Assembly: GCA_016715895.1 (NCBI GenBank)
Contig: JADJXH010000004.1
Span: 682,001-746,000 of the forward strand
Direction of reading: 5' to 3'
Origin: Flavobacteriales bacterium
GTDB lineage: Bacteria; Bacteroidota; Bacteroidia; Flavobacteriales_F; PHOS-HE28
Length of the DNA: 64,000 nt
The translations under genes were made by a program, and so were the position numbers. This document shows, piece by piece, positions 32,401 to 41,333 of the stretch. The notes beneath the pieces are model-generated. The model ran no database searches and was not told where the DNA came from. It saw only the letters and a list, made by a program, of their open reading frames with translations. The stretch's first letter is position 1, and the number at the start of each line of letters is the position of its first letter.

Positions 32401-34362
32401 ATGACGGCACAAACGTTCACCGCCGCGGACCGCTTCCCATGCGGCGCCGCGCAGGTGGCGGGGGGCGGTGAGCAAGTGGTGGGGAACGACCAGCTGAACC
32501 GCCTCCGCCACATGCGCACCCGCGCCGGGCTTGACGATGCGACGAACGATTGGACCACACTGCCCACGCCCACCGGGCCGGATGCCGAGAAGTACCGCAG
32601 CAGCTACACCTACGACGCCAACGGCAACATCCGCACGGCCGAGCGCTGGGACCAGGCCGGAGCGCCCTACGACGCGCTGGCCTACGGCTACAAGGAAGCC
32701 ACCGGGGCCAAGCTGCTGCGCAACCGCCTGTACCAGGTGGATGACCTGGCCGACCCGACCAACGCGCTGGTGAACGCCGGCCCCGGGGAGCAGGCCGTGG
32801 ACATCCTCCACACCGGGCCCTCGGGCTTCGATCCGCAGGACCAGAGCATCGAGACGGCCTACAATTACCGCTACGACGAGCTGGGTAATTTGATCCAGGA
32901 CCTGGAGGAGGAGATCGCCGGCATCGATTGGACGGTGGCCGGCAAGGTGAGGACGGTGACGCGACCGGGCGGCAGTACCTTGCAAGCCATGGAGTTCGCC
33001 TATGGGGCCGGTGGCCAGCGCACGGAGAAGACCGTGGGCGCCGGAGCCGATCTGCACCGCGAACACTATGTGCGAGATGCGCAGGGGAATGTGATGGCCA
33101 TCTATCGCCACCAACCTGGCGGCGGCAGCTTTACGCTGAAGGAGCGTGCGCTCTATGGGAGCAGCCGCCTGGGCCGATACGTGGAGGAGGTGGAGTTCAT
33201 CCCGGCACCCACCATCCCCCAGACCCAGGCCGCGGACGATCGCAGACTGCAGTACGAGCTGACGGACCATCTGGGGAACGTCAGCACAGTGGTCACCGGC
33301 CGGCTGCTGGTGGGCGACGGTGCCCCGCACGAGGCGCAGGTGCTGAGTGCGCAGGGGAATGAGCCCTTCGGGTCACTGCTGCCTGGGAGGAATTACAGCA
33401 GCGACGCGTACAGGTTCGGGTTCCAAGGACAAGAGAAGGATAATGAGCTCTTTGGAGCCGAAGGGACAGCGCTCAGCTTCGAGTACCGCGTGCATGATGC
33501 ACGGTTGGGGAGGTTCCTGAGCATCGATCCGCTCGCGTTCTCGTTCCCATGGAACTCACCTTATGCATTCAGCGAGAACCGCGTCCTGGACATGGTGGAG
33601 TTGGAAGGGCTCGAAGCGGCACCGACGCCGGACAAGGTTGAATCGGAAGATCCCAAATGGGGACTTCCGGACGGTGGTGAAGGGTGGTCAGAGAGAAATT
33701 CGTACGACGACGGGAAAGGATTTTCTTTCAAGAGCTTCAGAGGTTCCGTTCCTGATGCTGGTGGTACGGATCCCCCGTCTTCGGCTTCTGCGGGGAATTC
33801 GCCAAGTCTGTTCCCTGGTGGAAAACCGCCCGTTCTCAAGCCTGGGGGAGGCGCAGGACTTCGTGGGCCAACAATCTCGCAAGGGAGACGAAATTATGCT
33901 CTCAACTATGAACGACCTAAGACTTCAGTTTCGACCAATGTGCAAAGCCGTTTCTCTATCGCTGGGGAGCTCGCCGGTGGCTTTGGTTTGTTGATGGAAG
34001 GAGCCGACAAGGCTCTCAGAGTCTCGGCCGCGAACACTCAATTCAAGTATGCTGTTCGGACGCCCACAGGAGTGCTTAACGCAGCACAGGCAACCAAAGC
34101 AGCGAAGATTGAGCTTCAAACTGCATCCAAGATTGCAAAAACGGCTGGACGTGGTTTTGGATTATTGGGCGCAGGGATAACAGCTATAGAAGCCTTTGAG
34201 GACGGGAATGTCACACTCGAAGAGGGTGCCAAAATTGGGATTGGAGTTCTCACGACTTTCACCCCTGTGGGATGGGTCTATGGAGCCGCAGATTTAGGAT
34301 TCTCATTGTTCACGGGTAAAAGCCTTACTGACAGAGCAGGAGAAATGATTGACAATTGGTGA
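32401..34362 (+). CDS. Orphan Rhs C-terminal fragment with variable toxin tip
   Basis: From ATG 32401 the frame encodes about 653 residues. The first about 400 are Rhs/YD-repeat shell (YRSSYTYDANGNIRTAERWD, YNYRYDELGNLIQDLEEEIA, YELTDHLGNVSTVVTGR) ending in the Rhs core (DAYRFGFQGQEKDNELF; HDARLGRFLSIDPLAF). After residue about 400 the sequence changes to an AT-richer, Gly/Ala-rich tip (GRGFGLLGAGITAIEAFEDG, VGWVYGAADLGFSLFTGKSL) with hydrophobic segments, consistent with a membrane-acting toxin. Full Rhs proteins are about three times longer and carry a signal or secretion domain; both are absent here. The start is uncertain because the upstream part is probably a truncation scar. The immunity gene follows 3 nt after the stop. 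Confidence 0.75.
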   Translation: MTAQTFTAADRFPCGAAQVAGGGEQVVGNDQLNRLRHMRTRAGLDDATNDWTTLPTPTGPDAEKYRSSYTYDANGNIRTAERWDQAGAPYDALAYGYKEATGAKLLRNRLYQVDDLADPTNALVNAGPGEQAVDILHTGPSGFDPQDQSIETAYNYRYDELGNLIQDLEEEIAGIDWTVAGKVRTVTRPGGSTLQAMEFAYGAGGQRTEKTVGAGADLHREHYVRDAQGNVMAIYRHQPGGGSFTLKERALYGSSRLGRYVEEVEFIPAPTIPQTQAADDRRLQYELTDHLGNVSTVVTGRLLVGDGAPHEAQVLSAQGNEPFGSLLPGRNYSSDAYRFGFQGQEKDNELFGAEGTALSFEYRVHDARLGRFLSIDPLAFSFPWNSPYAFSENRVLDMVELEGLEAAPTPDKVESEDPKWGLPDGGEGWSERNSYDDGKGFSFKSFRGSVPDAGGTDPPSSASAGNSPSLFPGGKPPVLKPGGGAGLRGPTISQGRRNYALNYERPKTSVSTNVQSRFSIAGELAGGFGLLMEGADKALRVSAANTQFKYAVRTPTGVLNAAQATKAAKIELQTASKIAKTAGRGFGLLGAGITAIEAFEDGNVTLEEGAKIGIGVLTTFTPVGWVYGAADLGFSLFTGKSLTDRAGEMIDNW

Positions 34363-34365
34363 TCC

Positions 34366-34752
34366 GTGAAGGTGTTCGACTACGTCTTCTATCGAGCGTC
34401 AACATTCTTCTTCAAGAATGACGGCCAGGATGCAGATCGCGCCATCTGGTTGGTGACGGCAATCCAGATTTTCTTCATTTTAGACGTATACCTGTCCATC
34501 GCCTTCTTTGCTTTTGAAGATCATGGAAAGCACTATCATCAACTTGTTGTAGCTTGCTGGATGGCATTGCTGGTAATAGTTTATATTATGAATCGGTTGC
34601 GTTATCGTGGCCGTTATGACGAACTTCAGGGCCGCTTTCAAGAGAGCGCTGCACGCAAAATCTTCTTTGGTGTATTGATAGTCAGTACTATGCTTTTCCT
34701 CTTCTTCTACCCCGTCTTCTTCCTGTCGCTGTTCGGCAAGTCCAAACCCTGA
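34366..34752 (+). CDS. Putative Rhs-tip immunity protein, polytopic membrane protein
   Basis: A 128-residue protein with three hydrophobic segments: about 27-50 (IWLVTAIQIFFILDVYLSIA), 58-78 (LVVACWMALLVIVYIM) and 98-122 (FFGVLIVSTMLFLFFYPVFF). The start is GTG 34366, 3 nt after the Rhs stop. Base composition is clearly AT-richer than the rest of the window, like the toxin tip, so both probably arrived together. Location directly after an Rhs tip and the membrane topology suggest immunity to a membrane-active toxin. No database family was recognised. Confidence 0.6.
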   Translation: MKVFDYVFYRASTFFFKNDGQDADRAIWLVTAIQIFFILDVYLSIAFFAFEDHGKHYHQLVVACWMALLVIVYIMNRLRYRGRYDELQGRFQESAARKIFFGVLIVSTMLFLFFYPVFFLSLFGKSKP

Positions 34753-35292
34753 CTCGCGCGAGCGTCCCGCTCGTGCGCTAGCGCTTGAAGAGCGAGAGCC
34801 AGCCGATCAGCGCGGAGAAAGCAACGGAGGACCTCAATCGCGCAACTCTACACTTGCCCATGATAAATCTCCGAAGAGGACTGAGCGGGACTGCAGGTGA
34901 ACCAGATGCGCAACAGGCTCAAGGCCTACAACACTTATCGGCACTTGCGGTCCCGATCTCTGGCGCGGGAGTTCGGCGTGGGAGGGGGCGTGGGTCGTCA
35001 GGCCGTCCTCCCGTGCCATCAGTTGATGCGATCGGATCGTCCACGTCCACTGGGGACCGTCGGATGGAACCCAGGGACGATCGTTCATTCCGTTGAAGGC
35101 ACGGGACACCCTCCCGTCCGCTCCGCGGCCGTGCAAAGGGTCGGCGAGCAGAGCTGGCGCGCGGGCCAGGGTCCCGACCTGGAGTTCGGTGAGGATCCAC
35201 GCGCACGCTGCGACCGCCCGCCTCGGCCCGCCCCCACCCAAGCTGTGCATCCCCGGACCCTGTACATGAGCCTACCTTTACGCAACAATCCC
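34753..35292. other. 540-bp region without a convincing gene between Rhs immunity and TA genes
   Basis: A short inverted repeat (CGAGC/GCTCG) is seen just after the immunity gene at about 34760-34775. Long open frames exist on both strands but lack start signals, recognisable domains or normal codon structure. A TACCTTTA box at 35273-35280 near the right end precedes the first antitoxin. Confidence 0.4.
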
Positions 35293-35532
35293 ATGCACAT
35301 GGACATCGCAGCGATGAAGCTCGAACTGGTGCAGCGCATGCTTGCCGTTCGTGACACGGCCATACTCGACCGCCTGCGTGAAGTGATCGATATGGAAGTG
35401 GAAGACCGGGACATCACCGACGAGGAGGTTGCGGAACTCGAATTGCTCAGGGCAGAGCGCTTGAGCGGAGAAGGCGGCTCATATAGCTGGGAGGAAGTGC
35501 AGCGCATGGCGCGCGAGATGGTCAAGCAATGA
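35293..35532 (+). CDS. Putative antitoxin of a ParE/RelE-type module, copy 1
   Basis: A 79-residue protein (alternative ATG 35299, 77 residues). It starts MHMDIAAMKLELVQRMLAVR and ends SWEEVQRMAREMVKQ, with an acidic middle (DMEVEDRDITDEEVAELELL). It is paralogous to the proteins at 36088 and 36893. The C-terminal W/V-E-E-x-x-R-M-A-R pattern is typical of antitoxins that wrap ParE/RelE toxins. Its stop overlaps the toxin ATG by 4 nt. No DNA-binding domain is evident, so autoregulation may depend on another protein. Confidence 0.75.
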   Translation: MHMDIAAMKLELVQRMLAVRDTAILDRLREVIDMEVEDRDITDEEVAELELLRAERLSGEGGSYSWEEVQRMAREMVKQ

Positions 35533-35822
35533 GCCATAGGATGGCGCTGCGCGGCACGGCGGCCACGGACGTGCTCGAAGCGTTCTTCTGGTACCACACG
35601 GTCCGCCCCGTGCTTGCTGATCGGTTCATGGCCGCGTTGGGCGAGTGCTACGACTCCATCCGATCCAACCCGTACGGCTACCAACTGCGCAGGGGCAACT
35701 TCCGGCATGTGAGGCTGCGAAAGTTCCCGTACCGTGTGGTCTATGAGGTCGATGGACAGGACGTGTTCATCTATCGGGTGGTCCACACCAGCCACAGGCC
35801 CAGTAAGAAGTTCGGTCCATAG
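35529..35822 (+). CDS. ParE/RelE-type toxin, copy 1
   Basis: A 97-residue protein starting MSHRMALRGTAATDVLEAFF. It has the RelE/ParE superfamily layout: N-terminal helix, a central FMAALGECYDSIRSNPYGYQ stretch, then beta strands with RHVRLRKFPYRVVYEVDGQD and VFIYRVVHTSHRPSKKF. The F-P-Y-R-V-V-Y motif and the ending HTSRxP are typical. Whether it targets gyrase or ribosome cannot be said. Overlaps the antitoxin by 4 nt (ATGA). Confidence 0.82.
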   Translation: MSHRMALRGTAATDVLEAFFWYHTVRPVLADRFMAALGECYDSIRSNPYGYQLRRGNFRHVRLRKFPYRVVYEVDGQDVFIYRVVHTSHRPSKKFGP

Positions 35823-36087
35823 CCCTGGATCGCGTACGTGTTCGGCGGGCGGGGCTGGTGCGCGGGCAGGTCGCCTTCGCCAGGGCGCTACGGCGAAGAC
35901 ACCCGGACACTTGTGCGGAGGATGTCAAGAGAGCGGATGCCGGCCAGTTTGCTTGCCGCGCCGAAGCGCTTCGCGAAGGCGGTCAACGGGCCACCACGGC
36001 GAGCAGCTGGGCAACCTGACCCAGGACGCGGCGGCCTCAGCGGCAGGGCCCAGGCCGTACTACCTTTACACGACGAAGCACTCCGCC
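35823..36087. repeat. Inter-module repeat, copy 1
   Basis: About 265 bp between toxin 1 and antitoxin 2, closely repeated at 36615-36892. It contains the self-complementary CGAAGCGCTTCG (35962-35973), overlapping CTTCGCGAAG, and a 7-bp CTTCGCC/GGCGAAG stem. Its end holds a TACCTTTA box 19 nt before the antitoxin start. No gene recognised. Confidence 0.7.
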
Positions 36088-36327
36088 ATGGACATCGCCC
36101 TGAAGAAATTGGACCTGATGCACCGCTTGATGTTGATCTGGGATGAAGCGGCGCTCGCGCGCGTGGCCAAGGCGATCGAGTCGGAGGTGCCCGAAGTGGA
36201 AGAGGATTACACGGATGAAGAGGTCGCCGAACTGGAGCGCCGTCGCGCCCGCTACCTGAGCGGGGAAAGCAAGCCTCACAGCGTGGAGGAATCCATGCGA
36301 CGTGCACGAGAGGGCTCGAAGCGATGA
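36088..36327 (+). CDS. Putative antitoxin, copy 2
   Basis: A 79-residue paralogue of the antitoxin at 35293 and of 36893. It starts MDIALKKLDLMHRLMLIWDE, has an acidic middle (EEDYTDEEVAELERR) and ends SVEESMRRAREGSKR. A TACCTTTA box is 19 nt upstream (36061-36068). The stop overlaps toxin 2 by 4 nt. The N-terminal MDIA-x-x-K-L(D/E)L segment is the most conserved part across the three. Confidence 0.78.
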   Translation: MDIALKKLDLMHRLMLIWDEAALARVAKAIESEVPEVEEDYTDEEVAELERRRARYLSGESKPHSVEESMRRAREGSKR

Positions 36328-36614
36328 GCTACACGGTCCTGGTGCTGCCCGAAGCCACAGAAGAGGTCGCGGAGATCTTCACCTACTATGAAGGCGAAAA
36401 GCCGGGTCTTGGGTATCGCTTCCAGGACGCATTGACCGACTGCTATCGGAGTTTGGCGCTGAACCCATCCGGGCAGAAGCGCAAAGGGGATTTTCGCCAC
36501 GCCATGGTGCATCAATTCCCTTATCGCGTAGTGTATGAAGTGCGTGAGCACCTGGTGCTCATCTACCAGGTGAGGCATACACGACGGAAGCCGCATCCCC
36601 GGTTCGGGCCATAG
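36324..36614 (+). CDS. ParE/RelE-type toxin, copy 2
   Basis: A 96-residue protein starting MSYTVLVLPEATEEVAEIFT with the same pattern as copy 1: AEEVxEI helix, YRFQDALTDCYRSLALNPSG, then DFRHAMVHQFPYRVVYEVRE and LIYQVRHTRRKPHPRF. It is clearly diverged from copy 1 in the first half but conserved in the FPYRVVYEV core. Paired with antitoxin 2 by 4-nt overlap. Confidence 0.85.
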   Translation: MSYTVLVLPEATEEVAEIFTYYEGEKPGLGYRFQDALTDCYRSLALNPSGQKRKGDFRHAMVHQFPYRVVYEVREHLVLIYQVRHTRRKPHPRFGP

Positions 36615-36892
36615 AACGTGGCCGCCGGCCCTGGAGCGCGCACGTGTTCGGTGAGCGGGGCTGGTGCGCGGCAGGTCGCCTTCGCCAGGGCGCTGCGGCG
36701 AAGACCGCCGGTCACTTGTGCGGAGGATGCCAAGGGAGAGGATCCCGGCCAGTTTGCTTGCCGCGCCGAAGCGCTTCGCGAAGGCGGTCAACTGGCCATC
36801 ACGGGAGCTAGCTCGGCAACCTGACCCAGGACGCGGCGGCCTCAGCGGCAGGGCCCAGGCCGTACTACGTTTACGCGACGAAGCACTCCGCC
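36615..36892. repeat. Inter-module repeat, copy 2
   Basis: A close repeat of 35823-36087, with the same CGAAGCGCTTCG palindrome and the same promoter-proximal tail (a TACGTTTA box at 36866-36873, then ATG 36893). With copy 1 it shows that the array grew by duplication of a unit of about 800 bp. Confidence 0.7.
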
Positions 36893-37141
36893 ATGGACAT
36901 CGCCACGACCAAGCTTGAACTCATGCGGCAACTCCTGTCCATCGCGGACGAAAAGACCCTGCGGAAAGTGGCCAGCTTTTTCAAGAAGGAGGTCGCGATC
37001 GAAGAGGACGAAGACCTCTCCGAGGAAGAGATGGCCGAACTGGAAGGGCGCTTCCAGGACATGGTGAGCGGGAAGGTCAAGCCCATCAGCGAGAAGGATT
37101 CCATCCGCATGATCCGATCGGCGGTGAAGCCCAAGGGATGA
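36893..37141 (+). CDS. Orphan antitoxin, copy 3 (no toxin gene follows)
   Basis: An 82-residue protein starting MDIATTKLELMRQLLSIADE, acidic middle (EEDEDLSEEEMAELEGRFQD) and ending SEKDSIRMIRSAVKPKG. It is the third member of the antitoxin family in the array. No ParE-like gene overlaps or follows; the next 138 nt hold a REP-like repeat and the RAYT gene. It could be a leftover of a third module, or act against the other two toxins. Confidence 0.72.
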   Translation: MDIATTKLELMRQLLSIADEKTLRKVASFFKKEVAIEEDEDLSEEEMAELEGRFQDMVSGKVKPISEKDSIRMIRSAVKPKG

Positions 37142-37179
37142 AGTACGCACCCCGTTAACGCTCGGGTGCATTCCCACTA

Positions 37180-37240
37180 CACGGGTGTTGCCGCTCGCGT
37201 CGGCCGGTGCGGTGGGCTTGTGCGTCGCGAGTGGTGCAAG
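37180..37240. repeat. REP-like repeat, 61-bp core copy upstream of RAYT
   Basis: Matches the right-hand 61 bp of the two 161-bp repeats at 37842 and 38020, with no visible difference from the 37842 copy. It contains the imperfect inverted repeat CCGCTCGCG / CGCGAGTGG. Confidence 0.75.
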
Positions 37241-37279
37241 GTAGGGTAGGGCGTCCTCGCCCGCCTGTATTTTGCGGTC

Positions 37280-37813
37280 GTGTCCGAATTCCTCAAAGCC
37301 AACGAAGAGGGCGCGTGCTACTTCGTAACGCTGACCACCGTTGGCTGGGTCGATGTGTTCACGCGCAGGGAATACGTGGACATCATCTTCGACAACCTGG
37401 AATTCTGCCGCCGCAACAAAGGGCTTGAGGTATTCCACTACGTGCTGATGCCGAGCCACCTGCATATGATCGCGCGACGCGAACGGGGGCTGCTGTCGGA
37501 AGTACTGCGCGACTTCAAGAGCTACACGGCCAAACTGCTGCTCAAGGCGATCGAAGAGCATCCGCAGGAAAGTAGAAGGGAATGGATGATGAGGATCTTT
37601 CGCGAGCACGGCCAGGCATCGGCACAGAACAGCGTATTCATGTTCTGGCAGAAGACCAGCCACCCCGAACTGCTGTACAGCCCGGCGTTCTTCGAACAAA
37701 AGGCCGAGTACATTCGCAACAACCCGGTGGTAATGGGGCTGGTGACCGAGCCGGAGCACTACGCGTTGAGCAGTGCGCATGAACAGCCGATCATGAAGGT
37801 CGATGAGGAGTGA
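37280..37813 (+). CDS. REP-associated tyrosine transposase (RAYT, Y1/HUH type)
   Basis: A 177-residue TnpA_REP-like protein. The HUH motif is seen in EVFHYVLMPSHLHMIARRER, and the active Tyr in EQKAEYIRNNPVVMGLV, preceded by FVTLTTVGWVDVFTR. RAYTs are domesticated IS200/IS605-type transposases that act on REP palindromes rather than moving with TnpB. The start is GTG 37280 from the family start (FLKANEEGACYFVTLTTVGW). REP-like direct repeats lie on both sides (37180-37240, 37842-38240), the classical arrangement. Confidence 0.88.
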   Translation: MSEFLKANEEGACYFVTLTTVGWVDVFTRREYVDIIFDNLEFCRRNKGLEVFHYVLMPSHLHMIARRERGLLSEVLRDFKSYTAKLLLKAIEEHPQESRREWMMRIFREHGQASAQNSVFMFWQKTSHPELLYSPAFFEQKAEYIRNNPVVMGLVTEPEHYALSSAHEQPIMKVDEE

Positions 37814-37841
37814 ACGAGCCGGGGGAGCAGCCTTTGAGGCG

Positions 37842-38002
37842 GGCCGGAGGCCCTGCGAACCCCCTCACTCGGCACGCACGACCTTCCCACACGCCGAGCC
37901 GAGCGAGAACTCAACCATTGATGCCAGGGAGCATCCCGACCACGGGTGTTGCCGCTCGCGTCGGCCGGTGCGGTGGGCTTGTGCGTCGCGAGTGGTGCAA
38001 GG
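37842..38002. repeat. REP-like direct repeat, full copy 1
   Basis: 161 bp with two hairpin elements (CTCGGC/GCCGAG and CCGCTCGCG/CGCGAGTGG). Nearly identical to 38020-38180, with about half a dozen differences by eye. No gene recognised. Confidence 0.8.
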
Positions 38003-38019
38003 GCTGAGCTGATCTGACG

Positions 38020-38180
38020 GGCCGGAGGCCCTACGAACCCCCTCACTCGGCACGCACGACCTTCCCACAAACCGAGCCGAGCGAGAACTCAACCATTGAT
38101 GCCAGGGAGCATCCCGACCACGGGTGTTGCCGCTCGCGTCGGCCGGTGCGGCGGGCTTGTGCGTCGCGAGTGGCGCATGG
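38020..38180. repeat. REP-like direct repeat, full copy 2
   Basis: 161 bp, second direct copy, 17 bp after copy 1. Followed directly by a truncated third copy (38181-38240). Confidence 0.8.
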
Positions 38181-38240
38181 CCCTACGAACCCCCCCACTC
38201 GGCACGCACGACCTTCCCGTAGCCCGAGCCGAGCGCTCAC
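38181..38240. repeat. REP-like repeat, truncated copy
   Basis: About 60 bp corresponding to the left end of the 161-bp repeat (the CTCGGC hairpin part), ending shortly before the M1 peptidase stop. Confidence 0.65.
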
Positions 38241-38268
38241 CCGACCCCTGCCGACGGCCCCCGCTCCC

Positions 38269-40191
<1,923 letters not shown>

Positions 40192-40195
40192 CACC

Positions 40196-40203
40196 GAAAG
40201 GTA
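40196..40203 (-). promoter_or_regulatory. Putative -7-like box, leaderless geometry (M1 peptidase)
   Basis: TACCTTTC on the minus strand, one base off TAnnTTTG, then 4 nt and the ATG at 40191. Confidence 0.4.
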
Positions 40204-40311
40204 CGATGATGTGCCCATCCCGCTGGGGCGGGACAGGTCGTGCTCGTGCGGCCATGTGCCCATCCCGCAGGGCGGGTCAGGTCGTGCGCATGCGAACCGA
40301 TGGGCGGCGGG

Positions 40312-41265
40312 TCAGCGGACGGCCTTCAGGATGGCGCGGACGGCCTCGCTGCGGCCCATGGTGTAGAAGTGCAGGCAGGGCACGTTGCGCGCCATCAGCT
40401 CGCGGGCCTGCTGGATGCCCCATTCGATGCCCACACGCCTCACCTCCTCGTCGGTGCGGCACTTGGCCAGCTCGGTGCTGAAGGCCACGGGCAGGTCCAG
40501 GTGGAAGGTCTTCGGGATGAAGGCGATGTGCTTGCGGTTGGTGAGGGGCTTGAGGCCGGGGATGATGGGCACGGTGATGCCCTCGGCGCGGCAGCGGTCC
40601 ACGAAGGCGAAGTACCTGGCGTTGTCGAAGAACATCTGGGTCACCAGGTACTCGGCCCCGGCCTCCACCTTCTGCTTGAGGTAGGCGATGTCGGTGTCCA
40701 GGTTGAGGGCCTCGGGATGCTTCTCGGGGTAGCAGGCGGCGCCGATGCACAGGTCGGTGGGTGCCGTCTCGGTCTCCTCCTCGTGCAGATACTGGCCGCG
40801 GTTGAGGGCGGCGATCTGGCGGATGAGGTCCACGGCATGGGCGTGGCCATCGCGCTCGGGCACGAAGTGGCCCTCGTTCTTCACGGCGTCGCCGCGCAGG
40901 GCCAGCACGTTGCCGATGCCCAGGAAGTTGAGCTCGATGAGGGCGTCCTCGGTGTCCTCCTTGCTGAAGCCGCCGCAGATCAGGTGGGGCACCGTGTCCA
41001 CGCTGTACTTGGCCTTGATCATGGCGCAGATGCCCACCGTGCCGGGGCGTTTGCGCAGGCGCACCTTCTGCAGCAGGCCGTGGCCCATCTCCTTGTAGAT
41101 CACCTCCTCGCGGTGGTAGGTGACGTTGATGAAGCTGGGGGCGAACTCCATCAGCGGGTCGATGCCCTCGTAGATGGAGCGGATGTCGCGGCCCTTGAGC
41201 GGCGGCAGGATCTCGAAGCTGAAGAGCGTGCCGGTGGCCTTGCGCAGGTGGTCGGTGACCTTCAT
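40312..41265 (-). CDS. metF: 5,10-Methylenetetrahydrofolate reductase
   Basis: A 317-residue FAD-dependent MetF that makes 5-methyl-THF for methionine synthesis. Motifs: LFSFEILPPLKGRDIRSIYE (catalytic Glu), FINVTYHREEV, LGIGNVLALRGDAVKNEG (folate/FAD site with RGD), and VTQMFFDNARYFAFVDRCRA. Length is normal. The start at 41265 is the family start. A TATCTTCG box lies 9 nt upstream. No methionine synthase gene is adjacent. Confidence 0.96.
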   Translation of the reverse strand: MKVTDHLRKATGTLFSFEILPPLKGRDIRSIYEGIDPLMEFAPSFINVTYHREEVIYKEMGHGLLQKVRLRKRPGTVGICAMIKAKYSVDTVPHLICGGFSKEDTEDALIELNFLGIGNVLALRGDAVKNEGHFVPERDGHAHAVDLIRQIAALNRGQYLHEEETETAPTDLCIGAACYPEKHPEALNLDTDIAYLKQKVEAGAEYLVTQMFFDNARYFAFVDRCRAEGITVPIIPGLKPLTNRKHIAFIPKTFHLDLPVAFSTELAKCRTDEEVRRVGIEWGIQQARELMARNVPCLHFYTMGRSEAVRAILKAVR

Positions 41266-41274
41266 GGAGGGCGG

Positions 41275-41282
41275 CGAAGATA
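41275..41282 (-). promoter_or_regulatory. Putative -7-like box for metF
   Basis: TATCTTCG on the minus strand, a one-base variant of TAnnTTTG, 9 nt before the ATG at 41265. Confidence 0.4.
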
Positions 41283-41288
41283 GAGGAA

Positions 41289-41333
41289 CGCCCCGCGGGG
41301 CGGGGCGCTCAGCTGAAGGGGCGGGCCTTCAGC
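41289..41333 (-). terminator. Two hairpins after the NIDO/CHU_C operon
   Basis: An 8-bp stem around CTGAAGG/CCTTCAG (41312-41333) overlaps the stop of the upstream gene. It is followed by the self-complementary CGCCCCGCGGGGCG (41289-41302). They separate the adhesin operon from metF. Confidence 0.5.

Noticed and set aside
32401..34362. Complete Rhs protein from the upstream open frame starting at 31915
   Set aside because: The upstream codons are antisense to the lipoprotein gene and its terminator and do not show YD repeats.
34834..35250. Minus-strand open frame of 138 codons in the gap before the TA genes
   Set aside because: No signal, domain or promoter. Could be decayed sequence, but there is no support to call a gene.
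35823..36892. Integron-like attC sites between the TA modules
   Set aside because: No GTTRRRY/RYYYAAC core pairs and no integrase. The spacers are duplicates of one sequence rather than variable attC sites.
37842..38240. CRISPR array
   Set aside because: Repeats are 161 bp, nearly adjacent and without unique spacers of regular size; they fit REP-like repeats next to a RAYT.
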